From Pseudomonadota bacterium (GTDB lineage: Bacteria; Desulfobacterota; Desulfobacteria; Desulfobacterales; ETH-SRB1), in contig JAHIKR010000341.1 of the NCBI GenBank assembly GCA_018897415.1, forward strand, positions 1 through 5,524: a DNA stretch of 5,524 nucleotides, in the 5' to 3' direction. The notes under the pieces are model-generated. The model searched no databases, was not told where the DNA came from, and worked only from the letters and a program-made list of their open reading frames with translations. Made by a program: the position numbers and the translations under genes. This document shows positions 1 to 5,467 of this stretch, one piece after another. Within the stretch, counting starts at the first letter, position 1. Every line of letters starts with the position of its first letter.

Positions 1-78
1 ATCGATGTCAAAGAACAAAAGATGAAACTCTTCTTGGGGAAATCCCAAGTTGACGAAATAAACTATAAACTTCGTTGA
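1..78 (+). CDS. Possible C-terminal tail of a gene cut by the left edge
   Basis: The first plus-strand frame is open from base 1 for 25 codons and stops at TGA 76-78. The tail reads as hydrophilic, protein-like sequence ending in NYKLR. Twenty-five open codons in AT-rich DNA can occur by chance, so support is weak. The case for a gene is helped by its convergent position opposite ahbC and by palindromic repeats starting nine bases after the stop. The stretch includes a short inverted repeat, CTTGGG (33-38) and CCCAAG (44-49). On the minus strand one frame is also open to the edge but has no visible start codon. No family can be recognised. Confidence 0.3.
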   Translation: MDVKEQKMKLFLGKSQVDEINYKLR

Positions 79-86
79 AAAAACAG

Positions 87-136
87 AGTGTCTACGATGT
101 CGTGGCATTTTTAAGTGTCTACGATGTCGTGGCACT
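87..136. repeat. Two tandem copies of a 21-bp palindromic repeat between convergent genes
   Basis: An identical 21-bp block occurs at 87-107 and 114-134, a period of 27 bp. Each copy is centred on the dyad ACGA-TG-TCGT. In plus-strand RNA the right copy (114-136) can fold with AGUG/CACU as the outer stem, one bulged U, a CUACG/CGUGG inner stem with one G-U pair, and an AUGU loop. The left copy is followed by a short T run (108-112) on the plus strand, and on the minus strand by a T run at the complement of 77-83. The pair could therefore help end transcription from both sides, or be a REP-like dispersed element. The repetition is certain; the role is inferred. Confidence 0.85.
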
Positions 137-161
137 CAACACTTAGCTCTTAGCTCATGGC
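127..161. repeat. Degenerate heptamer array
   Basis: Five contiguous 7-bp units run from 127 to 161, for example TCGTGGC (127-133) and TCTTAGC (148-154). All start with T or A, have C at position 2 and end in C, and four of the five end in GC. An eight-base relative follows at 162-169, before a T tract. The first unit lies inside the right-hand copy of the 21-bp repeat, so the two repeat types merge. Such short heptad arrays are usually non-coding filler produced by replication slippage. No function is claimed. Confidence 0.5.
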
Positions 162-180
162 TTATCAGCTTTTTTTGCTT

Positions 181-1359
181 TTAGGCTATTTCTTCGTCTG
201 TAAGATAACATGCCGGATCTGGTGCAAAAGCGTCGCCTGTTATTGCCTCGGCTCTCACCCGGAAGTTTCCGGCACAGATGTCCAGCCATTGGCATTTAGC
301 ACATCTGCCCTTTACATACTTTTTTTTCTCTTTAAGCTTTTTCATTAAAGGTTCTGAGGTATCTGTCCATATTTCAGAAAACGGTCTTTTCTGCACATTT
401 CCGAAGCTGTAATGTCGCCAGAACTGATCAGCGTGGACTTCTCCATCCCAGCTAATGCATCCAATGCCCCGGCCGGAATTGTTCCCTTCATTCATTTTAA
501 GAAGCTCAAGGACTTCTGCTGCGCGTTTCGGATCTTCTTTAAGCATCCTTAGATAGAGGTATGGTCCATCGGCATGATTATCAACAGTTAATACTTCTTT
601 TGGTTTTCCTTTATCATGGAGTTTTTTTGTAAGATCCATTATCAGGTCAACTGCTTTTCTGGTTTCATTGTGAGTTAAATCTTCTTCTACGAGTTTTGAG
701 CCTCGGCCGGAATAGACAAGGTGATAAAAGCATACCCTTGGGATATCCATATCTTCAAGGAGGTTAAATATATTTTCAATTTCACCTACATTTAACTTAT
801 TAATGGTAAAGCGGAGACCTACTTTAATTCCTGCATCCTGGCAATTTTTAATGCCTTCTAAAGCTGCTCTGAAAGCACCCTTAACGCCTCTGAAACGGTC
901 GTTGATTTCTTCCATTCCATCAAGGCTTATGCCTACATATGAAAGGCCGATGTCCTTGAGAACACGAGCCATTTGCTGTGTTATCAAAGTTCCGTTTGTT
1001 GATATTACTGCCCGCATGCCTTTTTCAACGGCATATGCAGCAAGCTCGGGAAGATCCTTTCGTATCGTGGGTTCTCCGCCGGAAAGTAATAGCACCGGTA
1101 CTTTGAACTGGAAGAGATCGTCTATAAGGCTTTTACCCTCTTCGGTGGTAAGCTCGTTATTAAAAGATTGGTCCTTTGCATGTGCGTAACAGTGAACGCA
1201 CTTTAAATTGCAGCGTCTTGTAATATTCCATACTACAACAGGCCGTTTATCTTTGGAAAACTGAAGCAGATGGGAAGGCAATTGTGATGAATTGCGTCCG
1301 TATCTGAGAGCATCTGATGGCTCGACCGTTCCACAGTAGAGTTTTGATATTCCAATCAT
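181..1359 (-). CDS. ahbC: AhbC, 12,18-didecarboxysiroheme deacetylase (radical SAM)
   Basis: This cytoplasmic radical SAM enzyme acts in the siroheme-dependent (alternative) heme pathway. It removes the two acetate side chains of 12,18-didecarboxysiroheme, leaving methyl groups and giving Fe-coproporphyrin III, which AhbD then converts to heme b. The radical SAM cluster motif is CNLKCVHC, with Cys50, Cys54 and Cys57, and a GGEP motif is at 94-97. The C-terminal SPASM-type region has Cys301, Cys353, Cys356, Cys362 and Cys384, expected to bind a second [4Fe-4S] cluster. The N-terminus (MIGISKLYCGTVEPSDALRYGR, written here as MIGISKLYCG then TVEPSDALRYGR) and the length of 392 residues fit AhbC. 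The closest alternative is NirJ of heme d1 synthesis, but no other nir gene is present. ATG 1359-1357 is preceded by a weak AAGAGA nine bases upstream. The ClpX-like gene ends 35 bp upstream, which suggests cotranscription. ahbA, ahbB and ahbD are not in the window. Confidence 0.93.
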   Translation of the reverse strand: MIGISKLYCGTVEPSDALRYGRNSSQLPSHLLQFSKDKRPVVVWNITRRCNLKCVHCYAHAKDQSFNNELTTEEGKSLIDDLFQFKVPVLLLSGGEPTIRKDLPELAAYAVEKGMRAVISTNGTLITQQMARVLKDIGLSYVGISLDGMEEINDRFRGVKGAFRAALEGIKNCQDAGIKVGLRFTINKLNVGEIENIFNLLEDMDIPRVCFYHLVYSGRGSKLVEEDLTHNETRKAVDLIMDLTKKLHDKGKPKEVLTVDNHADGPYLYLRMLKEDPKRAAEVLELLKMNEGNNSGRGIGCISWDGEVHADQFWRHYSFGNVQKRPFSEIWTDTSEPLMKKLKEKKKYVKGRCAKCQWLDICAGNFRVRAEAITGDAFAPDPACYLTDEEIA

Positions 1360-1394
1360 TTTTTAAGGTCTCTTAATATGGTTTGATAGATATT

Positions 1395-3152
1395 TTAACT
1401 GGTTAATGAATTCTGCAACTCGTCTTTTATTAGCTGGTTAATAAAAGGCTCAGGGGCCAGCAGTGCCTCCTTTGTAATAAAGAAGCGGTTTTTGCCGGTT
1501 TTCTCCCGGATAAGTTTTAGACCGTTTTCAAACTCATTGGTGAGCTTTTTATAAAGATTATCGAGTTTAATGCCGGAATTAATCAATTGTTCGATAATGA
1601 AATCAATAGCATTTTCTTCCATCACAATGTTAATATTACTATTTTTGAAAAAGTATAGTTCTATTTTTTTTATATCATCATAATAGGACTTGATGTTTTT
1701 TATTGCATTTCCGATGTCCATTATATTTTTACAGTAATAAGAAACACATAGATCAATACGGGATGGACTAAGAGTTAGATTGTACTTATCACTTAAATTT
1801 TTCTTATTTGCTGTTATATATTCAGCAATTAATTTCTTTTCTTCAAGTTCCAGCCTTTCAAAGGTTTGGTCCATTTCCTTGGAATTAGACATTGATAAAA
1901 GTTTTTTCAGATATCCTTCCTGATTTTCCATTACAGAAACAGTTACAGGAAATTTTTTGATATTAGTTGATGGTAGTTTCTTTTCAAACAGGAGCAGAGC
2001 CTTTTCAATTGCACTTACAAGGCCTCTCGCTCCTGTATTTTCTTCAAAGGCGCGCTTTGCTAAAATACTAAGTACGTTGTCTTCAAATTTTACATCAATA
2101 CCATATGCTGCGAAATCAAGTTTTTTCCCAAGAATTATGGGGTTGTTGGGATTTTTTAGAATTTCGTAAAGGTCATCTTCAGTCAAATTATCAAAAACAG
2201 CTTTTATAGGAAGACGTCCTACAAATTCTGTCTCAAATCCGTATTCTATAAGATCTTCTGACTTAACATGCTTGAGAATATCAACTTCATCCTGAGCGCT
2301 TATTATCTTTGCACCAAAGCCGATACCATGATCTTTCATGCGTTTTTTAATTATTTCCGGAATATCGCTAAAAGCTCCACTCATGATAAACAGGATATTT
2401 TTGGTGTTTACAGAACGTTTATCCTTTTTACCTGTTTTACGAAATCGTTCAATCTCCTGAATCATCGAAATAGGGTCATGCGGAACTTTTAAATCAACAT
2501 CTGTTTCTTCCATGGGTTTAAGCAGGGCGCGCTGCACGCCCGTCCGTGAAACATCAGCACCAATTATCTGCTTGTTTGCAGCGATTTTATCGAGTTCGTC
2601 AATGTAAATAATGCCATGCTGAGCAAGCTCAATATCGTCGTTTGCTTCTCTGACAAGGTCGCGAACCAGGTCTTCTACATCTCCTCCAACATAGCCTGTT
2701 TCGCTGAATTTTGTAGCATCACCCTTTACAAAAGGAACGCCGATTTTTTTAGCTATCAGCCTTATCATATATGTCTTGCCGACGCCCGTGGGGCCGATCA
2801 TAAGGATATTGTTTTTTATATTGCCTACGATTTCATTGGTTTTTTCAGGTGAGGCCTCAGAGTATTTTATACGGTTGAAGTGGGTGCAGATTTTTGTGGC
2901 GAGAATTGCTTTGGCGTTATCCTGCTTAACTATATATTGATCAAGATAAGAGACAAGATCCTCGGGTTTTAAGTCGAAATTAATTTTTTGCTCTTTTTTG
3001 GAAGGCAATTCCGCCTTTTCCAGAAATGCTTCCTGGGGAAGAACTATTGGAGATACAATTTTAACACTGTCTCCAAACTTCTTGGACAGAAATTCACTTA
3101 TTTCTTTTTCAATTTCTCTTGGGCCTGGTATTTTTTCATTATGTTCTTTCAT
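1395..3152 (-). CDS. ClpX-like AAA+ unfoldase with a long C-terminal extension
   Basis: This is an ATP-driven protein unfoldase of the ClpX/HslU class, 585 residues against about 420 for ClpX. Visible parts in order are: an N-terminal segment (1-60) without the ClpX zinc-binding cysteines; the start of the AAA+ module (LDQYIVKQDNAK, 70-81); Walker A GPTGVGKT (120-127); pore loop GYVG (153-156); Walker B IIYIDELDK (181-189); a ClpX-like DVSRTGVQRALLKPMEET segment (200-217); sensor 1 ILFIMSGAF (253-261); an IGF loop (277-279) of the kind that docks on ClpP; the arginine finger in EFVGRLP (Arg313); and sensor 2 GARG (374-377). The RKH loop of ClpX is replaced by a different basic insert (about 221-250). 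Residues 415-585 are an extra lysine-, asparagine- and isoleucine-rich region, part of which resembles the small lid domain. The ATG has no Shine-Dalgarno, and an in-frame TAG lies four codons upstream. It is a paralogue rather than the housekeeping clpX; the substrate is unknown. Confidence 0.85.
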   Translation of the reverse strand: MKEHNEKIPGPREIEKEISEFLSKKFGDSVKIVSPIVLPQEAFLEKAELPSKKEQKINFDLKPEDLVSYLDQYIVKQDNAKAILATKICTHFNRIKYSEASPEKTNEIVGNIKNNILMIGPTGVGKTYMIRLIAKKIGVPFVKGDATKFSETGYVGGDVEDLVRDLVREANDDIELAQHGIIYIDELDKIAANKQIIGADVSRTGVQRALLKPMEETDVDLKVPHDPISMIQEIERFRKTGKKDKRSVNTKNILFIMSGAFSDIPEIIKKRMKDHGIGFGAKIISAQDEVDILKHVKSEDLIEYGFETEFVGRLPIKAVFDNLTEDDLYEILKNPNNPIILGKKLDFAAYGIDVKFEDNVLSILAKRAFEENTGARGLVSAIEKALLLFEKKLPSTNIKKFPVTVSVMENQEGYLKKLLSMSNSKEMDQTFERLELEEKKLIAEYITANKKNLSDKYNLTLSPSRIDLCVSYYCKNIMDIGNAIKNIKSYYDDIKKIELYFFKNSNINIVMEENAIDFIIEQLINSGIKLDNLYKKLTNEFENGLKLIREKTGKNRFFITKEALLAPEPFINQLIKDELQNSLTS

Positions 3153-3160
3153 GGTTTTTA

Positions 3161-3189
3161 ACTATAATCACGTATATTAGAAAATGCAA
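3161..3189 (-). promoter_or_regulatory. Candidate promoter of the ClpX-like gene
   Basis: Reading the minus strand, TTGCAT (3189-3184) and TATAGT (3166-3161) are separated by 17 bp. The -10 matches the sigma70 consensus at five of six bases, the -35 at only three. Transcription would start close to 3154, two or three bases before the ATG. With no Shine-Dalgarno present, this implies a nearly leaderless mRNA, unless a promoter further upstream is used. Only the motif and spacing are seen; activity is inferred. Confidence 0.3.
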
Positions 3190-3257
3190 GCAAGAGCCTT
3201 GAAATTCAATTTTGTGGAGAGACATTGATACTATTTCCCTCTATGCTTGTTAAAATA

Positions 3258-3287
3258 CATAACGTTCAGTGAGTAACAGATGTTATG
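3258..3287 (-). terminator. Weak inverted repeat just after the Dph6-like gene
   Basis: CATAAC (3258-3263) and GTTATG (3282-3287) are perfect inverted arms with an 18-base loop. They begin one base beyond the stop codon of the Dph6-like gene, and on the minus strand a short TATTTT follows. The stem is AT-rich and the loop long, so this would be a poor intrinsic terminator. It could instead be a protein-binding site in the 136-bp gap before the ClpX-like gene. Confidence 0.2.
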
Positions 3288-3288
3288 A

Positions 3289-4002
3289 TTACAAGCCAAG
3301 ATCGATAAAGTTATAATCGTTTCGAGTAATAATTCCTTTTGTCACAAGATTGATTGGAGCAGAAAAGATTGGCCCATCGGTAACCACGGTGTGATATTCA
3401 CCTTTTTCTCCTGAAGGATCAACTCCTGTCTTTTGCAGAAGAGCAACCATTTTCCTGCTCAAGCTGCATCCGAGAAAGCTCTTGTCTAGAACACTTTTTT
3501 TTACCGAAACGATTGTAGCCCTGAAACCGAGATCCAGGAATTCTTCCAGGAGATCCATGCGAGAACGTTTCCAGAGAGGTTCATATGCCTGGAGGTGTGC
3601 TGAGGAGCAGATGCGTTCCACCCACTGAAGATGCTCATCCAGGTCAATATCTCCAAACACGCCATACTCAATTCCGCCTTGTTTGAATTCCAGGATAGCA
3701 GAAACAAAGACCTTCTCGTAGTCATCCCAGGATGAACATCCCACAACAAGCGGAATGCCAAGTGATGCAGCCTGTGCTTTAATAACGTTTTCAGACAGAC
3801 CATGAGATCGAGTCCTGCTTCCATCCTTGTTTAGCATGGTCAGAAGATATTTTGCCATACCGCCATTGTTGATGGCATGATATAGCGCTAAACATGAATC
3901 TTTTCCGCCACTCCATGAACAGAAAAAGTCTTTTTTCTTTATAGCATTCATCAGATGTTTTTTTCTCTTGGGTTTGTTTCCTCTTCGGTAGTTCCTTGAC
4001 AC
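3289..4002 (-). CDS. Dph6/DUF71-type PP-loop ATPase (COG2102 family)
   Basis: This cytoplasmic adenylating enzyme belongs to the family of eukaryotic and archaeal Dph6, the diphthine-ammonia ligase. The PP-loop SGGKDS is at 31-36. Family motifs follow: a RSHGLS segment (65-70), FGDIDLDEH (116-124), EPLW (141-144), LGFRATIVSVKKS (158-170), LDKSFLG (172-178) and GEKGEYHTVVTDGP (198-211). Bacteria are not known to make diphthamide, so the substrate here is open; a B12-salvage role has been proposed for some bacterial DUF71 members. The longest frame starts with GTG at 4002, giving a basic 17-residue lead. The family normally starts close to the PP-loop, so ATG 3951-3949 (Met18, MNAIKKKDFFCSW) is the likelier start. 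Neither start has a strong Shine-Dalgarno. The gene is divergent from the small plus-strand gene and lies 136 bp upstream of the ClpX-like gene. Confidence 0.85.
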   Translation of the reverse strand: MSRNYRRGNKPKRKKHLMNAIKKKDFFCSWSGGKDSCLALYHAINNGGMAKYLLTMLNKDGSRTRSHGLSENVIKAQAASLGIPLVVGCSSWDDYEKVFVSAILEFKQGGIEYGVFGDIDLDEHLQWVERICSSAHLQAYEPLWKRSRMDLLEEFLDLGFRATIVSVKKSVLDKSFLGCSLSRKMVALLQKTGVDPSGEKGEYHTVVTDGPIFSAPINLVTKGIITRNDYNFIDLGL

Positions 4003-4024
4003 CCAGCTATTTTTCTGTTAGCTG
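3996..4024 (+). promoter_or_regulatory. Candidate promoter with overlapping inverted repeat, upstream of the small gene
   Basis: A perfect -35 hexamer TTGACA (3996-4001) is followed after 17 bp by TAGCTG (4019-4024), a poor -10. A TG dinucleotide at 4016-4017 sits where an extended -10 would have it. Overlapping this is a perfect inverted repeat, CAGCTA (4004-4009) and TAGCTG (4019-4024), with nine bases between. That is a typical operator position covering the spacer and -10. It lies between divergent genes and could control the small gene, the Dph6-like gene, or both. The repeat is certain; the promoter is weakly supported. Confidence 0.3.
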
Positions 4025-4069
4025 ATTAAAAAACATTGGAAAAAACTCTTTTAGGAAAAGGTATGTAAA

Positions 4070-4249
4070 ATGGGCTCCATTGATGAACAGATTTTAAAAT
4101 CAGCCAAGGAAATAGTTGTTAAATTTATAGAGGCTGGCAGGCTTTCTCCGGCTGGCTTCGATGAAACGTTCAAAAATATTTATTACACAATTGAAGAAGC
4201 CGTACAAGGTTCAAGAGAAACGCCCGAAGAAGAAGGTGAAAACAAGTAA
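4070..4249 (+). CDS. Small acidic helical protein, 59 residues, function unknown
   Basis: ATG 4070-4072 opens a 59-codon frame ending at TAA 4247-4249. A good purine-rich ribosome-binding site, AGGAAAAGG (4053-4061), lies eight bases before the ATG. The protein starts MGSIDEQILKSAKEIVVKF. Residues 5-46 look like two amphipathic helices joined by a GRLSPAGF turn (23-30), followed by a disordered acidic tail (TPEEEGENK, 51-59). There is no signal peptide, membrane segment or cysteine. The pattern EIVxxFIxxGRLSPxxFxxxFKxIYxTI resembles short conserved proteins of deltaproteobacteria, and distantly the N-terminal helices of MucR/Ros regulators without the zinc finger. It is a lone plus-strand gene between two minus-strand genes. 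An ATG-TAA minimal ORF (4063-4068) lies just ahead of its start. Confidence 0.7.
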   Translation: MGSIDEQILKSAKEIVVKFIEAGRLSPAGFDETFKNIYYTIEEAVQGSRETPEEEGENK

Positions 4250-4318
4250 TTTATTTGTAACCTTCCTTGTATTTCTTACCCTTAAAATTCTGCTCGCCAA
4301 TAACTTTCTCCGCGGTGA

Positions 4319-5149
4319 TTAATAACTCAAGCTTCCCATGACATAGCCTTCCATGTCTAGGGCTATATGAGAAAATCCTATTTTTTTAAGTTCATTAATG
4401 ATTGTTTTTCTATTTGTTTCATTTAAAATTTTTTCAATATCATTGATGTTTACTTCTATTCTTGCAGCTTTTCCGTGGCACCTTACACGACAAGTCTTAA
4501 AGCCAAGATCTATTATGGTATTTTCAGCTTGTTCTATCATACCTAGTGCTTTTTGAGTTAAGGGAGTTCCATAGGGAATTCTGGTGGCAAAGCATGCCAT
4601 TGCAGGCTTATCCCATGTGGATAAATTCATATCTTTAGAAAGCAAGCGGATATCATCCTTTGAAAGTCCCGCATCGATCAATGGAGCAATAACACCCATT
4701 TCTTTCGCAGCCGAAAGTCCGGGCCTGAAATCATCAAGGTCATCCAAGTTGGCACCGTGGGCAATAGAGGCAATACCCATATCTGAGGCAATTTTTAAAA
4801 TATCCTCAAAGAGGAGTTTTTTACATATGTAGCATCTGTTTTTTTTGTTGGCCATAAAGCCAGAATGATTTATTTCCCTTGATTTAAATAGAATGTGCTT
4901 AATTCCAAGGTTATCGGCAAACTTTTTTGAATATTCTATTTCCCGTGATGGATGTATAGGTGACGTTGCTGATATCGCTACTACATTCTTTTTTAGCAAT
5001 TTGTGAGCAATGGCAAGTAAAAAGGCGCTGTCGACTCCACCAGAAAATGCAACTATCAGAGAGTCGAAACCATTTATTATAGAGGCCAGTCGTTCTCTTT
5101 TTTCCTTTATGCCTAACAGTTTCTTATTTTTTATGTTTTTTTGAACCAT
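4319..5149 (-). CDS. larE: LarE, sulfur transferase for the nickel-pincer nucleotide cofactor
   Basis: LarE adenylates the pyridinium dicarboxylate intermediate made by LarB and transfers sulfur to it, on the way to the nickel-pincer nucleotide used by lactate racemase (LarA) and related enzymes. The PP-loop SGGVDS is at 36-41, followed by ATSPIHPSREIEYSKKFA (61-78) and HGANLDDLDDFRPG (131-144), both typical of LarE. A CYIC motif (Cys106, Cys109) and the cysteine in KPAMACFATR (Cys186) are present. The single-cysteine sacrificial enzymes keep only the equivalent of Cys186. The three-cysteine pattern is that of LarE proteins that bind a [4Fe-4S] cluster and can act catalytically. The end (DMEGYVMGSLSY) and length of 276 fit the family. 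The start ATG 5149-5147 has no clear Shine-Dalgarno; the next Met is residue 99, beyond the PP-loop. No larA, larB or larC is in the window. Confidence 0.92.
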   Translation of the reverse strand: MVQKNIKNKKLLGIKEKRERLASIINGFDSLIVAFSGGVDSAFLLAIAHKLLKKNVVAISATSPIHPSREIEYSKKFADNLGIKHILFKSREINHSGFMANKKNRCYICKKLLFEDILKIASDMGIASIAHGANLDDLDDFRPGLSAAKEMGVIAPLIDAGLSKDDIRLLSKDMNLSTWDKPAMACFATRIPYGTPLTQKALGMIEQAENTIIDLGFKTCRVRCHGKAARIEVNINDIEKILNETNRKTIINELKKIGFSHIALDMEGYVMGSLSY

Positions 5150-5295
5150 TGTTTTTTCTCAATCTTTTTCCGATAAATCCAGTTAATCATGTCAAAAAAG
5201 TTAGCCCAAAAGGCGCTGAATTCATGATATTTTCATTTTATATGCTTTTCAAGTGAATATTAACAGTTCAAGTTTCGCACCCTTGTCTTCCATCA
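5150..5295. other. Intergenic stretch upstream of larE
   Basis: No gene or RNA is recognised in this stretch. On the minus strand a TTGACA hexamer (5195-5190) lies about 40 bp upstream of the larE start, but no acceptable -10 is found at the right distance, so no larE promoter is assigned. The stretch is AT-rich and separates larE from the plus-strand promoter that begins at 5296. Confidence 0.5.
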
Positions 5296-5324
5296 ATGAC
5301 ATAAAAATTAGTGTATAGCATAAT
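5296..5324 (+). promoter_or_regulatory. Good sigma70-type promoter reading to the right edge
   Basis: ATGACA (5296-5301) and CATAAT (5319-5324) each match the sigma70 hexamers at five of six bases and are spaced exactly 17 bp apart. A start site near 5331 is expected. It would give a leader of about 137 bases before the ATG at 5468, or about 44 before the 13-codon ORF at 5375. This is the best promoter in the window and indicates a divergent transcript leaving larE to the right. Confidence 0.5.
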
Positions 5325-5374
5325 TTTTTTAAAAGAGAAATATGATGACGAAGAGCAAAGGAGGATGAGAATAA

Positions 5375-5416
5375 ATGTTTTTAAAAAACAGCAAACTAAT
5401 AATGCATCATTTCTAA
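5375..5416 (+). CDS. Possible 13-residue leader peptide
   Basis: ATG 5375-5377 opens a 13-codon frame, MFLKNSKLIMHHF, ending at TAA 5414-5416. It is preceded by AAAGGAGG (5357-5364), a near-perfect ribosome-binding site ten bases upstream, the strongest in the window. An even shorter frame (MMTKSKGG, 5342-5368) ends just after that site. Such a strong site before so short a frame, downstream of a good promoter and ahead of a hairpin and a second RBS, suggests a translated leader. It could also be the remains of a decayed gene. There is no run of one amino acid typical of classical attenuators beyond two histidines. Confidence 0.35.
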   Translation: MFLKNSKLIMHHF

Positions 5417-5426
5417 ACCACTAAGC

Positions 5427-5448
5427 CCTGGGAACTGGCCAAGCCAGG
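5427..5448 (+). promoter_or_regulatory. Small GC-rich hairpin in the leader of the right-edge gene
   Basis: CCTGG (5427-5431) can pair with CCAGG (5444-5448). The internal CTGG (5435-5438) can pair with CCAG (5444-5447) instead, so the same 3' arm has two possible partners. The hairpin sits between the 13-codon ORF and the RBS at 5454-5458. It stands out in AT-rich surroundings. It does not match a riboswitch class that I recognise. Confidence 0.3.
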
Positions 5449-5467
5449 CACATAGGAGATATTTTGC

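Noticed and set aside
87..134. CRISPR array
   Set aside because: There are only two copies, separated by six bases, with no spacer-sized gap.
157..348. Plus-strand frame of 63 codons overlapping the 3' end of ahbC
   Set aside because: It lies opposite the well-supported ahbC coding frame, has no ribosome-binding site and resembles no family.
803..1189. Plus-strand frame of 128 codons inside ahbC
   Set aside because: It is antisense to the radical SAM domain of ahbC, and its residues are explained by the codons of that gene.
1957..3180. Several plus-strand frames of 60-78 codons opposite the AAA+ gene
   Set aside because: All are antisense to conserved AAA+ motifs and have no start signals or recognisable products.
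3501..3824. Minus-strand frame of 107 codons inside the Dph6-like gene
   Set aside because: It is an out-of-frame shadow; the Dph6 motifs are all in the other frame.
4584..4832. Plus-strand frame of 82 codons opposite larE
   Set aside because: It is antisense to the LarE cysteine region and has no supporting signal.
5190..5195. TTGACA hexamer as the -35 of a larE promoter
   Set aside because: No acceptable -10 hexamer lies 16-18 bp downstream on the minus strand.
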